Shown here: positions 1 to 11,885 of the stretch, one piece after another
How the letters are laid out: each line of letters starts with the position of its first letter
How positions within the stretch are numbered: position 1 is the stretch's first letter
Assembly (NCBI GenBank): GCA_035235625.1
Contig: CP141146.1
Span: 17,044,501-17,108,500, forward strand
Source: Saururus chinensis
Taxonomy: Eukaryota > Streptophyta > Magnoliopsida > Piperales > Saururaceae
DNA: 64,000 nucleotides
Reading direction: 5' to 3'
The notes under the pieces: generated by a model
Seen by the model: only the letters and a program-made list of their open reading frames with translations
Databases searched by the model: none
What the model was told of the DNA's origin: nothing
Position numbers and translations under genes: made by a program

Positions 1-17
1 GAACTCCCCAACGACTT

Positions 18-158
18 CTAGCCAATCTCGAAATCCCAAGTTTTCTTTTCTTTAAATGGAGCATAATTGTCCCCATAGTCCAAAATGAAAAAGCCGCCAT
101 GTTTCTCGAAATAACCGAAATATACATTTTCACAAATGGACCATTGACGTGTCGATGC
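18..158 (-). pseudogene. 3' end of an unrecognised coding frame, copy A
   Basis: On the minus strand an open frame ends at a stop at 18-20, with C-terminal residues TWDFEIG preceded by an aromatic/Gly-rich stretch containing YFEKHGG and LDYGDN. The same frame is present in unit B at 12360-12556 with mostly conservative differences, which suggests it was once coding. In this copy a 1-base shift and a TAA at 159-161 break the frame upstream. I do not recognise the family. Confidence 0.35.
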
Positions 159-1364
159 TTAAAGATGGTAAAAAACTTTTTTTACCGATGTGAACATCAA
201 CATGTTTGTGGCTTGCAGGTGAGAAGGAAAATTTTAAAATAAAATATTATATCTATCATTGAAAAATAAGGTGTTACACATAACACGCTTCTTCAAAATT
301 TAGAACATAATTAGTTTGTGGTTTAATAATTCCACCTTTCCTTTGCTCGTTAAATGCCAATAATGTAAAATTACTTCGTTTCATTGTTTTCTATTCTAAT
401 TCTAGTGCACCATCGATCTTCCCCCTTCTTAATTGCAATAAGTTTTGTAGGAATGGGGTGGGCAGTCAAGGGGTATTTATGGTAAGATCTCTAACTTTAA
501 CCCGATTTAATGTCCTTTTTATTATTTGAATTTGTGTGATTTTTGTTTAACTATCGGTTTGACTTGATTTTGAGTTTAAGGGTTAGCAATTATGTTTTTA
601 ACAAGGTTTAATTTAATTCTTATAAGTTTTAATATCAAACTTGATTTATCATTTTTTATGGATTTTATTAAAAAAAATCCTTAATTAAGGGTGTGGACCC
701 CACTGTGGTCCCAAGTCTATGATTGGATGGAGTATGACCCACATGACCCTATGTAACGACTCATTTTTCGATTACGTCTAACCTCAAGGGTTAGGCCTAA
801 TTGGATAATTTTGTGATGAATTTTAGAGGGTTTACGAGGTTGAAACTACCGTATTTGAGTAGAGCTCAAAGAAACAAGCCTAACGATTCGAAGAATGCAC
901 GAAACGGAGGTCAGGCCCGGAAGTTATGACCTCGGGAAATGTATAATATAGGCGGGACCCACTTGGAAAGAGCATGATACACTACTTTTAGTTTGTTAGT
1001 ATCGAAGGGCTCGTCGATACGAATACAACGATACCAAGAACACGTGAATCCGAATCTGGGGTAAGAAATTACTCACGTTTGAAGTTTTAAGAGTAAAAAT
1101 AAAAATGAAAATAAAAGAAAAAGAAAGGCGCGCGCGCATCAAGCACGCACGACACACGGTGAAATGCGCATCACGGGGCAGACACATGCGCCGCAGCACG
1201 CGCGACCGCCTCGGCGGGACTCGCACCCGCAGTTTCGCGGGCGCGTCTAAACGACGCACGTCACAATCAGCAGGCGTCGCCGCGTCAAAATGATGCGCAC
1301 CGTCAAAACCGCGGTGCCGCCAATTTTGGCCACGCGGCGCTGCAAATTTCGGCACGCCGGGGTC

Positions 1365-1372
1365 TATAAATA
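1365..1372 (+). promoter_or_regulatory. TATA box in the solo LTR
   Basis: The sequence TATAAATA lies just downstream of a GC-rich block. The related LTRs have the same box at 20520-20527 (plus) and 16541-16548 (minus), which points to the retrotransposon promoter. Confidence 0.5.
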
Positions 1373-2270
1373 CCCCCCTTCCGTCATTTTTTATCATCCA
1401 AAACTTCTCTCCCTCCGTTTCTGAGCATTCTAAGTCTGATTTACCCCATCCAAGACCCATTTCCTACTATATCGAGGGTGCTCTACACACCGGAAGGGTT
1501 ATTTTCTCAAGGTGACCTCTCTTAAATCCAAAAAACCCTACCACGTCCCTAATCCTCCCCTTTCTTCTTTTTTCTGTTTCCGGACCGTTTCAAACCCTTG
1601 TCAGCCCATTTAAAAGCCAGACCCCACTAAATCGAAGGTGTTCTACGTATTGGGACTGTTATTCTACTGAATTTCCAGCTCGATGGAAGGATCTTCTTTA
1701 TATTCTACAAGGGGATTTCTTATACTCCGCAAGCATTATAGGTAGGTAGTTTTAAATTCTAATCGTATGTCGAGATTTTGACTCGCCAAAGTTATGCTAA
1801 AAGTTTTCTTCTACTTATTCTAAGAAACTCTGTTTTTAAAAGCATCTCCTCTTTTCAGAAACTTCTCTGAGTTTTGGGTAACCATACCCTCTTGATAGTT
1901 TTTGGTTTTTCAAAAACAAAAAAGGATCATTTTGAGGAAAATTTTGGGTACCACAAACATTTGTCTCTGGCGCGCATACAGGACTGGGATATCATGGGAA
2001 AATCCCTTTCCTTCCGTCTCCCGTTGCCCCATGAGCCTGGGTGTAAGTCGTCTGGTATCACGACATTTCTGTGACCGTGTTTTCAGACTTGTGTTATTTT
2101 CTGAATGATTTTCAAAGAAGAATGGCATGCGATTTACATCCATGAAGCATTTTTTATCTCCCATTTTAATTATAGAATGGCATGTGCTAGTTATGATGCG
2201 TGCTATGCTACGATTCATATTCTTGCTATGCTTATATCCCATGAGGTGTGCTTATATGCCATGATGTGTG

Positions 2271-2395
2271 TGGTCTCGCTCTAGGGTAGAGCGAGATGTG
2301 TAATATGTGTGTTCGGTCTCGGCTCAGTGATAGAGCGAGACGTGTGTATGCGGTTATGATCCCGCTCGGTGGTAGAGAGAGATGTACGATTTCGT
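2271..2395 (+). repeat. Degenerate tandem repeat inside the solo LTR
   Basis: Three diverged copies of a motif of about 45 bp contain GCTC...GTAGAGCGAGA and GATGTG. The motif recurs as a shorter array in the related LTR near 21345-21400. Confidence 0.45.
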
Positions 2396-2820
2396 TGATT
2401 TATTAACTTCCACTTTACTCCGATGGATTACGAGTTTCAGTATGATTTTGATTCAATTTTAGTATATACGTATTTTAACGTATATGGTTTTGTGATGCTT
2501 GATGTATGTAGTAGCCGTTAGGCAGAACTACGTTCGGATCCAATCGTATTGGAATAATATCCAATACGTATGTAGGCAACCAACAGCAAAACAATGTTGG
2601 CTTGATCCAAATTATTATAATAATATGTTTTATTCTGTTTTACACGCGATGAACTATAAAGCTTCGTTGTGTGTTGGTGATCGTTACAACCTAAGTCTAT
2701 GTATGGGGAAGCCTTGAAGCTCCGTAATACGTAGGCAACGTTGTACATCTCACACACAGACGATGATTCCTGGCTTAAGGAAAATAAAATTTTCTATTAG
2801 TAATTGTAGTATACACCCTA

Positions 2821-4180
2821 AACTTTAATTATTTTATATTAGTGATTTTTAGAATAATTAAACTCATTTTTAGCCATAAAATAACCTTAATTAGCCAATG
2901 GGGGCGTTTTACCCTATTTTACAGGTAAACAATTTGTAAATATAGCCCAAAACTTATTATTTAAGGAAGAACCCTAAACACTTCCCCATTTTGGGAAGGT
3001 CTGTGTAAGGGAGAGGAGGTGCTATACCCCTATTTCTCAAAGAGGAAAAATGGATTAATGTGTATTTTCTAGCCCTAATCACCCTTAATCTTTCAACTTT
3101 CTACTTAATCCTTCTTATCTTCATTTTCCTCAATTTGATTCTTGATTTTTTGCATTAAAAATTTTATTTTTTACTTTCTATTTCAATTCCTAAATTGGTG
3201 ATTTTCATTTTTAACCAAATAAAATGATAGATCTACCTATTTTCAAGTTGATTTAAGCTCATTAGTTTATTTTAATTAAGTCTTGACAAAAACCATATTT
3301 TTTGGGTGGGAATTCTCGAGTATTGAAGTTTTTTCTTAGATCTAAGGGCTTCGTAGAGGTAAGAGAGTTTCATCTTGTGTGGTTTTATTCCTTAGATTGG
3401 ATGCTTGTAAGTTTATGTGGGTATGTACTTCATTTTGTGCTTTAATGGTGATTTGTTAGAAATATCTTATTTATAGCTATTTTTTTGTGAATAAACATAA
3501 AAATGATTACGTCAATCATTTTCTAGGGTTAGAATATGATATTATGATGTTCTATAGTGATTTTTAAATTTATCTTAAAATTTTGAATGTTTTCGATTTG
3601 AATTTCAGAAGGTTGATGACGAACTAAGAAATGGGCAAAAAGTGAACTGTTAATGGCGTTTGAACGGCCCAACAGGCTTTCGAACGACCGACTGTTTGAA
3701 TGGCCGACTGTTCGAATGGCCAATCTAGCCGATTGAATGACCTAGCGTTCGTACAACCCGATATGGTGTTCGAACGGCCAAATAGCAAATTTTGTCATTC
3801 TAGCCATTTTGTGATTTTTGGCCACTTCTTGTAGTCTTCTCATAAAGCTAATTCTTTGATTAGGCAGTACACATTAATCATTGACATGTACTAGGGCAAG
3901 AAACTTGTAACAAGTTTTATTCTTGACATGAAATAAGATCACAACGTTTAAACTAGAAAGATCATTTCTCTTGTTTCACAAGTGGGTTCTGAAGGGTTAC
4001 TTTATAAATGACTTATCGAGTTAATTAAGGATGAATTAAAATTCTCTGTTACTTTGTTAACGCTTCATTGTTCATTGACAATACACTTAGATTTTAATCT
4101 AGAATTAAGGGAGAATTAAAATAAATGCTCTTTTCTAACAATTTCACTAAACATGCCCAACGTTTTATTGCCTCATGCTT
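2821..4180. other. AT-rich duplicated non-coding DNA
   Basis: No gene is visible. The stretch is duplicated at about 21805-22640 in unit B. It contains a short GAACGGCC-type tandem array (3652-3785) and the first copy of a repeated flank of about 100 bp (3868-3960). Confidence 0.5.
3652..3785 (+). repeat. Short degenerate tandem array, GAACGGCC/GACTGTT motif
   Basis: Variants of a TTCGAACGGCC-type octamer, interleaved with GACTGTT, recur about six to seven times at spacings of roughly 15-20 bp. The array is absent from the matching region of unit B, as far as can be judged by eye. Confidence 0.45.
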
Positions 4181-4181
4181 G

Positions 4182-4421
4182 CTAATTACCAATTACGAAT
4201 TTTAAATCACAAACATCGGTGTGAATTAGTTTTAGAGGGTTATTACTCCTCTGTACATCGGGAAATAATGTCTTTATTAATTTGGACTCCACATATATTT
4301 CACATTTATGATTAATATTAATATTACATTTGGGAAAATACTCCATGTTAACTAATACATATATAGAATCATAATTAACATATCTCAAGCGTGCATGCCA
4401 CAAATTATATGACTCAACCAA
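4182..4421 (-). pseudogene. Ty1/copia gag-pre-integrase fragment, copy A
   Basis: The minus-strand frame contains SYNLWHARLRYVNYDSI and, further on, HKCEIYVESK. This resembles the gag-pre-integrase domain (zinc-binding LWH...H...C..C) at the front of copia integrases. The stretch toward 4650 is recognisable as upstream copia sequence but is full of stops. Homologous to 23143-23556 in unit B, so the fragment predates the segmental duplication. Non-functional. Confidence 0.65.
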
Positions 4422-4883
4422 ATTGAAAAAAATGTTTTCTTATTCATCACAAAAGCTTGTACAATAGTAAAAACATTTAGCTTGAAAAGGCCTTCGCTAA
4501 AGTACCATTTTCCTAGTAAATACAAATACCCCATTCTTAGTGAGTACAAATTTGTCAAACTTAAAAACTAACTTGAATCTGTGTTTAATAAGCAATGAAC
4601 CAAACACTAAATTCCTGTGAATTTTTAGGACATACAACACTTAATTCAGCGTAAGATTCTTTCCAAAAATTATTTTTAAAATGACCTTATAATTTTAGAA
4701 GTAGTTAGAATTTCCTATAAACAACTGCTCTCTATTGTTAAGAATAGTGAATGATGAAAACATCTTCTTCTTCTCGGTGTACACATGGTGTTAAATAAAA
4801 ATAGAAACCACTTTTAAGCAGGGGAAGTGGCATTCCCAAAGTCCTATCCGTGCCTTAAATTAAAATAACAAGATTTAATTAGA

Positions 4884-5050
4884 CAGTAAACATTAATGAT
4901 CGATATGCACTATGGCGAGAGAATCTTGTAACAAGTTTTATTCCTCACATGAAATAAGAACGCAATGTTTTAGGGCATCATTACAAGAGATGCCAAGATT
5001 TATTCCATAACTCGTTATTATTTTTTATTACTAAGTAGTGTTTAAACAAC
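4884..5050. repeat. Repeated flank sequence (one of four copies)
   Basis: A segment containing CTTGTAACAAGTTTTATTCC and GATTTATTCCATAACTC occurs at about 3868-3960, 4884-5050, 22636-22770 and 23809-23970. In each unit the pair brackets the copia fragment at roughly 1-kb spacing. The copies could be LTR remnants or an older tandem duplication. Confidence 0.45.
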
Positions 5051-5116
5051 AACTCAAAAACCTTGCCAAGCATCCACGACGTAAAATGCATCGGGGACCA
5101 TCAACGGCTAGTTCCA

Positions 5117-6014
5117 TCAAGGGAACAGATTATAGAGAGCCTTGATTCCATCGATGTCGTCTTTCTGCAGATCCCTTAACGCTACTCCACTCGCAATGGA
5201 CGAAGCCATTACTGCTGCAGGCACCGAAGTGTGGCCGAGGCCGAGCAGATGCCCAATCTCGTGGAGAGCCACCGACTCCAAATCCATTTCATCGGGTCCT
5301 GGAGTGGTAGTAGACCACGTCTCGTCCCCGTCAATGTGGAAAAGGCCGACCATCCGTGCAAATGCGTGGGCGAGTATCGCTTGTGGCCCATCAAAAGGGC
5401 GGCCGTCGCCATGATCGCCGGTGTAGAAGCCAATCTTGATGTCTGCATCGCTGCCGCTGTCAACTTCCTCGAACGTGAACTGATTCACCGCCGCCCACTT
5501 CCCAAACGCCCGCGCCGTGATGGAGCTCAGTGCGCCGTTGCGCTGGTCGTCGTTGGCGAACGCGTAGGTGATGTGGGTCTGGGAGGGCGGCCACCTGGGC
5601 GTCCCTCGAAAGAAAGTTTAGTGCATGACTGCGTGAAACTGGGAAGGACTTCGGTGGTGATGGTATTGCTGTTTCTTGCCGGACCTCATGGAAGTCGTCC
5701 CGTTTATTACGTCGGGAACCCCACATCTGGGCATCATCATTTGCTGCACGGTCTGCTCGTCCAGCACGCCGGTGACTATCATCATAATCCATGTACCCAA
5801 ACTGACGCAGGTACTGCTTAACCTGTTGCACCCCTTGCATGGTGTCTCCCCTCCGGCATCCCAACAGGTATTGGAGATATGCAAAGGGCTTTCCGCTGGC
5901 CTTGTTGGAAACTGGCCTCCCGTTGGAAGTATGGAGAGACGATGGAAGGAGGAGAGTAACGATGAGAAGCAGAGGAGCTACAAATACAAATGCGGAAAAC
6001 GGCTTCTGCTCCAT
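5117..6014 (-). pseudogene. Matrix metalloproteinase (matrixin) pseudogene, copy A
   Basis: This copy closely matches the intact MMP gene at 24020-25009. It reads from an ATG at 6014 (MEQKPFSAF, hydrophobic signal peptide) through the propeptide to the catalytic site HEIGHLLGLGH and the terminal YNLFP. Two lesions are visible. Near 5771-5776 about 92 bp are missing relative to the intact copy, exactly between two GGTGAC repeats, which shifts the frame in the propeptide. At 5618-5620 a TAC (Tyr) codon has become a TAA stop just before the catalytic domain. The cysteine-switch segment PRCGVPD and the zinc site remain readable in separate frames. The C-terminal part (5117-5488) is still open, so a short catalytic-only product is conceivable but unlikely. 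Both lesions argue for loss of function after duplication. Confidence 0.88.
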
Positions 6015-6200
6015 GGAGGTGGTGGGAGTCTCTCACTTCCTAAGCACGGGATATGGAGTCTGCATGGCACCCCCTACATATACCGGCCGTGTGTCGACCT
6101 CGATCGACGATTCACAACTTTCTTGTATTCACACAGAGGGCGACCTGGACGACTCAGACTTCCTTTCTTTGTGAGTATGGGACGGGCATAGACTAACCGG
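6015..6200 (-). promoter_or_regulatory. Duplicated MMP upstream region, copy A
   Basis: The sequence upstream of the pseudogene matches that upstream of copy B (25010-25240) and copy C (26540-26770). A TATATGTA-like element on the minus strand lies about 60-80 bases before the ATG. Inferred core promoter; no transcription evidence is available. Confidence 0.4.
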
Positions 6201-6485
6201 GACATGTAGGTCTTTTTTAATTTGGTTCCTAAGTTTTTTTCTAACTATTTTCTTAGTAACGTGGTAGTATCCTATTTTTTGTCACCAAATTTTAGTCATT
6301 AAAATTGATTATGCTAGACCAGGAGAAAATGCGTGATTGTCGCACATAAAAATAAGGGGAAAGAATTCAAAGGGAAACATAATTTTGTGATTAATATTCT
6401 TGCATCATTAAATGGAACCCAAAGAGCACGCTAATTAGAGTTTTGATATGTATCAATAACTCGTATATTATTTATTACTTTTTTC

Positions 6486-6832
6486 TTGTCTAAAATATCC
6501 CCCCGCCCCCCGCAAGCTCCTCCTTTCTTCGACTCTTTCACCTGCACCTTTACCTCCTCCTCTTCCTCCGATCCCCCCACTCACTTCTTCTCCTCCTCTC
6601 CTCCTTTTTACTTCCTCTCTCTATCTCCAGTCCTCGCCTCCTCTTTTTTCTCTTTCTTTTCCTCCTCCTCCTCCTCCTCCTCCTCCTCCCATGCCTCACT
6701 TCTTCATCTGCCGCCTCGTCACCTCCTCTTTCCTTACTCCTCTACCTCTACCTCCTTTCTACAACTGCATGCCTCCTCTACCTCTTCCTCCCCTACTATA
6801 TTGTCCTTCCACCACCTCCTTCTCACCCTATT
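6486..6832 (+). repeat. Pyrimidine-rich (CTC/TCC) low-complexity tract
   Basis: A long CT-rich tract includes a run of CTC triplets near 6660-6690. Similar tracts lie upstream of copy B (25385-25534) and copy C (about 27690-28020). An open frame through it encodes only Ser/Leu/Pro low complexity and is not a gene. Confidence 0.7.
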
Positions 6833-8268
6833 TGTAGCGCCCTGACATTTTAAATTACTTTAAAGGGCGGAGTGCCACCAATTCCTAATGATAACATATA
6901 GGCCAAGATCAACTATGTAGAAAAGAGTAATTTTTCATCGATTTACGTAATTACAAAAAAAAATTACAAAATAAGGTTATTATGCCCTAGCAAAATTAAA
7001 GTAGTGTGATGTACGTAATTAGTACGTAACAAAATGACTTTCCAAAATAAATCCCTCACTATTATTTTAGTGTTTCCCAACCCCTAATAAATTCATCCTC
7101 TTTCGAAATAATGTTTTATTTAAGAGACAAAAAAATTACGAAATATAATGCCTAGTCATACTATGGAATTAGAGCATAAAACCACTTATTCTTCATTCTT
7201 GAAATTGACTGGAGTAATGACTAGCAGTCGGAGCCTTGTCTAGTTCCCGGGCTTAAGAGAGGAGGGCAGAGTCTCCCCTTATGTTGGGACGATTCCTCTC
7301 TCTAGCTCGAAAGTGATGGACGAAGCTTCTTCTTGTGTTAGGATAAATTCTCCTTCAAGACCGAAAGTGTCGGACAGAATTTCCCCTTGAACTAGGACAT
7401 TTTCTTCCTCCCGACACGAAAGCAGTGAGCAGAGTCTCCCCTTACCTTAGGTCGTTCCTCCCCTTTAGAGTAGTTAACTAGGAAAACGGACCCTCTACAA
7501 TGTAGACAACCCTCGAATTAGCTAATAACAGTTTTTAAACATAAGAAATTAGACAATAAATACTTAGAAACGGTCATTTAAAGCTTTAAAATGGGCAGAG
7601 GTCAGAAAGGAAGAGAGGAAAAAAATGGTGTGAAGGCAATGTGTAACCCCGCCCCTTTTAATAGAGAAACGCGACCATCGGATGCGTGCCACATGGAGCA
7701 CATCACTAACAACATTGACGCGTGCATCAGCGATGACCACGTGGGCCAAGGCATGCCATCGCTTGCCCAGTGGTAGGCCATGACAGCCCATGGCCTGCAG
7801 CATACCTACTGTTGCAACTCACGCGCCCATGACATAAGTAGTGCTAACGCAAAAAATATATTTTTATATTTTTTAAAATTTTTATTTTAAAATCAAAACA
7901 AAATTTAAAACTTTAAATGGTCGTAATTCCTTATCCCGGACTCGGAATCATATGTTCTTGGTAACGTTGGACTCGTATCAATGATCCCTATGAAACAAGA
8001 CAATGCAAGGGAATGTTTTCTAACTAATTTAAAGTGGGCACGCCCATGACACTCTTCTCGAGGCCGTAGCCTATTATCTCGATGTCTGATTGACGCATTC
8101 TTAGGCTCAATACGTTCGTCTCTCCGTGCCCTATCAAATATATTAAGACTTCTGAATAAATCAAGCTCAAAATAGTACAATTTGAAGAAAAACTGGATGT
8201 TAGGCCCTAAACTCGTTTACTAGCCCAAATGTTCAAAATTTTTAAAACATTTTTATTGGGGCATTACG
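6833..8268 (-). mobile_element. Solo LTR, reverse orientation, near-TSD CTATT/CTACT
   Basis: The left end reads TGTAGCGCCC and the right end GGGGCATTACG, i.e. the reverse of the TGTAACG...-type ends. The flanks are CTATT (6828-6832) and CTACT (8269-8273). The corresponding junction in unit B reads CTACT before TG, so the original TSD was CTACT. The LTR therefore inserted before the segmental duplication. The motif near 8090-8140 (GCATTCTTAGGCTC) is shared with the other LTRs of the family. No coding capacity. Confidence 0.7.
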
Positions 8269-8273
8269 CTACT

Positions 8274-9000
8274 ACTTCTCATGATCAGACAAAAGTGGTC
8301 ATGAACTAGCCATGGAGATATTGAAAATTTTACTTTCTCTTTATAAGCTACAATTCTAATATATTAACCCATAAATATCATTAACTATTTAAAAAGAAGA
8401 ATGAACTTTATTTTACTTGATTTTGAGTTTCATACTAGAAGACAATCAAACTATCAATTCTAACAGCATGTTAAAGCCAAACTACCGACCACTACAGTGC
8501 AAAAGTACCAACAACTACCTTCTTTGCTTCTAGTAACTACCTCCTTCTCTGGAACTTGCAACATACTATGGGAGATAGGTTATAGTTGGTAGTTTGACAG
8601 TTTAGTGTTAAATTTATTGCAAAAATTGATAGTTTAGTTTTAAACCTACTTTAAAACTAAGGCCAAATTTGAGTCTTATATACTCATTCTAGGAAAGTAA
8701 AATTACTAAAATTCATTAATTAGTTCCAAGGGCCTATCTATGGGCTCTCCACTCCATGCATGAAGAGGAGACTTGTGAAGTTCGGAGAACCAGGAAGGAG
8801 GAGTAGGGACTAGATTCAAGAAAATTGTTTTTTTCTTTCTAAACCTGGGTGAACCCATTCAGGCCTCATATGGGCCGAGCCAAGGGCCATTGGTTTACTT
8901 GGGTGATTCCCTCTATACATGACGAGTTTTAAAATCCAGTAAAAGCCTGGCCTACAAAATGATATAGGTCTAGTCAGACTCGCTGGGCGGCCTGTCCGGT
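8274..9000. other. Intergenic DNA without recognised features
   Basis: AT-rich sequence with no supported gene. It should be the pre-insertion continuation of unit A beyond the LTR, but I could not match it elsewhere in the window. Confidence 0.4.
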
Positions 9001-10361
9001 TTTAAAAACATTGGGTCGAGTGTATGGGCTAATGAGTAGGGTTTGGGTTTTACGTTGAACCTAAATTAATATTTGGGTTGGTTTATGGTTTAAGTATTCC
9101 ATCCCAACTCAATTCGAATAAGATTATTAATATAAAAATATTATATTTTTTATTTTAATAATATTATAATTTTAGTTTTTCTTGAGAAAGTTTCCAATGA
9201 TTTACTAGATCTTCAATCTTTTTTAAAGAAACATTATTTGTCTCCACCCTCTCATGAACATCATTCTCTAAGAATTTTAACTAGTTTAGAAGATTAGTTT
9301 TCTTATATTTTAAGGCATTAACTTCTTGATTAATAAATACAAGTTTATCTTCTAAAGATCTAGATTTTCTCTTATCTTTCTGAAATTTATTTCTCAAAGT
9401 TTTAACCTCTTCCAGTAGTTTTTTTTTATCTTCAGCCAATTATTTTTTTTTTAATAGAAATATATTGAATTGTCTCCGCATTAGCTTTAACAATTTTCTC
9501 TAACTTGTTACATTTTTTACTTGATTCAATAACTTGTCTAAATAGACATTAAGAATCTAAATCCTCATTATAACTAGAAGAATAAAACTAGACATAATGA
9601 AACAAATAAGCACAAGCAAACAAATTCAACAAAACACACTTTGTAGGAAATTAAAACAAAGATGAAGCAAGATAATTATGCACTAACATGGAAAATTAGA
9701 TTTATATTATAGAGCAAAATTAATTTTTTAATAATTATCCTTCAGCTACCACTTGCAAGTTTATTATCCGTCTAAAACTCTAGCGGATAACTAGATTATC
9801 CCCAGTTTAATTATCAACAAGGATAAAGTCTATGAGTTATCGCCTCATTGCACATAATTTTTATACATAGCAGAATCAAACTAATATTATCTCAAATCTC
9901 ATTAGCTACTTGACCAAATAATCAGAATTTCAATTTCCAAGCCTCATAAGAAGAGAATATTCAAAAGTGTTGTACTATATGTCCATGACTATACCATAAT
10001 TATCCAAAATAATCATCAGGATATCAATCAAAACTATAGTAAAAAATAACCATTCTCCTCTACTACTTCAACAAATTAGTCCATAGAAAAAATCAATAAC
10101 AATTGTTGTCATTCTCTACACCTTTCGCATTTTCAAATTTTGGCATTTTCATTCTTTTCATAAATGGGCTAATAATAGTTTTTTCTTAGTTCTTTTGACC
10201 TTGCACAATATTTGTTTTTTAATATAAACCTTTTTCAATGTTAAGGGGATTGTAGCTATTACACTAACACAAGTTATTTAGGCATCCCTCTCCATAATCT
10301 TTATGAGAACTATTTATTATAATTTTTACCTAATGTATTATAAAATAAAACATAAACATAT

Positions 10362-10485
10362 CAAATCTCATCGAACATGAAAAGGAATCAAAACCACTCA
10401 ATTACCTTACACTACCTCATTATCAAATCCCATCGAGCATGAAAAGGAATCCAAACCACTCAATTACCTTACACAACCTCATTGT
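10362..10485. repeat. Tandem duplication, 2 x 62 bp
   Basis: Two adjacent 62-bp units begin CAAATCTCATCGAACATGAA and CAAATCCCATCGAGCATGAA and differ at only a few positions, so the duplication is recent. It lies inside the decayed copia remnant. Confidence 0.8.
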
Positions 10486-11663
10486 ATCAAAGTTAAAAAG
10501 TAAATCAACCACATTATACATTAACCCGATATATAATCTCGAATTCACATAGTGAGTACTAAGTCTTTCAGTAAATCAATAATGCAGAAGTCATATTATA
10601 AATCTTATCACTTTATTGAATTGATATTTAGCTAGTTCTATTGACTCAAGATTGAATTCATGATACATTGCATGTGTGACCTACTATTGTGAAATACCTT
10701 CACAATTAATTTAAGTGAGTTCTATATGATATGTGAGCTATTGTTTGGAAACACACAAATTCAAATTTTTTTAATTTTTCTAAACTTTTCTAAAAATAAA
10801 TCAGGATAAACTATCAAAGACTTAAAAATTGAAAAACTGTTTTTGTTATTCCGAATGTCCCAAAAGATTTTTAATCAAATAAACATGTTGGAATAGAAAG
10901 GTTTAGTGAAAAATATCAGCCAATTGAAATTGTGTTGAAATATTATATAATTTAACAATTTGATTCTCAACTAAATCTTGAATAAAATGATGGTTAATAT
11001 CAATATGTTTTATACGATAATGTTGAATAGGATTTTGAAAATTTTTAATCAAATTTAGTTATCATAATATAAAGTCATCTTGCCTTGATATATTCCATAA
11101 TCAAATAACATTCTTTTTATCCACAATAATTATGTACAACCACTATTAATAGCTATATACTCCGCTTCAATGGTTGATAAGGAAGCATAATTTTAATTTT
11201 TTCTATGACAAGAAACTAAATAGTTTCCTACATTAAAACATCATCCTGAGGTACTTTTTCTATCATCTACATTCTTTGCTTAATTATTATTTGAGTGCCC
11301 TACTAGTTCAAAAGTAGTGTCAAATGAAAACTATAAACCATATCATGTAGATCCACTCACATGCTTTATTTTTCTCTTAACAGCAATAATGCAGGTTTCT
11401 TTAAGATCAGTTCGATACCTAGTGCATACTCCTACACTTAAGCAAATATTAGACAACTAGTAGTTAAGTACAAAAGACTACTAATCAAGCTTCTATACAA
11501 GGTTTGTTTAACAGAATTACCTAAAGCATCGTTACTTAACTTAATATACAGAAGGAGACATTAGTGTCTTGGCACATTTTGCATCTTGATGTCTAAATTA
11601 ATTCACAAGTTCTTTTGAAAACTTTGACTGTGAGATGAAGATTTGAGAATTAGTTTGTTATAC

Positions 11664-11885
11664 CTAAAAACCAAGAAAATAAATTAGCAAACCTTCCATA
11701 CTCATTTCAAATTCCTTTCTCATCTTTTTTCCATAGGCTTTGGCAAGCTTATCATTGGTAGAACCAAAGATGATGTCATCTACATAAATTTGTGCCATCA
11801 TAATATGTTTTCCATACTTCTTTACAAACAATGTCTTGTGAACACCTCCTCTTGTGCAACCCTGCTTTGTAAGATATTGTGGCAA
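11664..11885 (-). pseudogene. Ty1/copia reverse transcriptase fragment
   Basis: A 73-codon open stretch carries the copia RT catalytic box YVDDIIFGSTN and the preceding GGVHKTLFVKKYGKHIMMAQI segment. Upstream codons are interrupted by stops. Part of the remnant at 9.0-12.0 kb. Confidence 0.85.

Larger units (their letters stand above)
752..2815 (+). mobile_element. Solo LTR, family TGTAACGACTC, with TSD CCCTA
   Basis: The segment starts TGTAACGAC and ends ATACA. It is flanked by identical 5-bp repeats CCCTA at 747-751 and 2816-2820. The homologous site in unit B (near 13105) lacks it and reads straight through, so the insertion is confirmed by an empty site. A TATAAATA box at 1365-1372 follows a GC-rich stretch, consistent with a U3/R boundary. 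No pol coding is present. Related LTRs lie at 6833-8268, 14739-17071 and 20121-21560. Likely a Ty3/gypsy LTR, by its length and the TGTAACG start. Confidence 0.8.
1..6832. repeat. Segmental duplication unit A
   Basis: This unit is collinear with unit B at about 12343-25534. Positions 1-751 match 12343-13110. Positions 2816-3000 match about 13106-13269. Positions 2985-6832 match about 21805-25534. Both units end in a pyrimidine-rich tract and the same LTR junction (CTACT before TG). Unit A carries the MMP pseudogene and unit B the intact gene. The left end is cut by the window edge, so the true unit is probably longer. Each unit has private insertions: 752-2815 here, and 13270-21804 in unit B. 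Confidence 0.8.

Noticed and set aside
6486..6845. 119-codon open frame rich in Ser/Pro/Leu
   Set aside because: It is a translation of a pyrimidine-rich low-complexity tract. Parallel tracts in copies B and C do not keep the frame.
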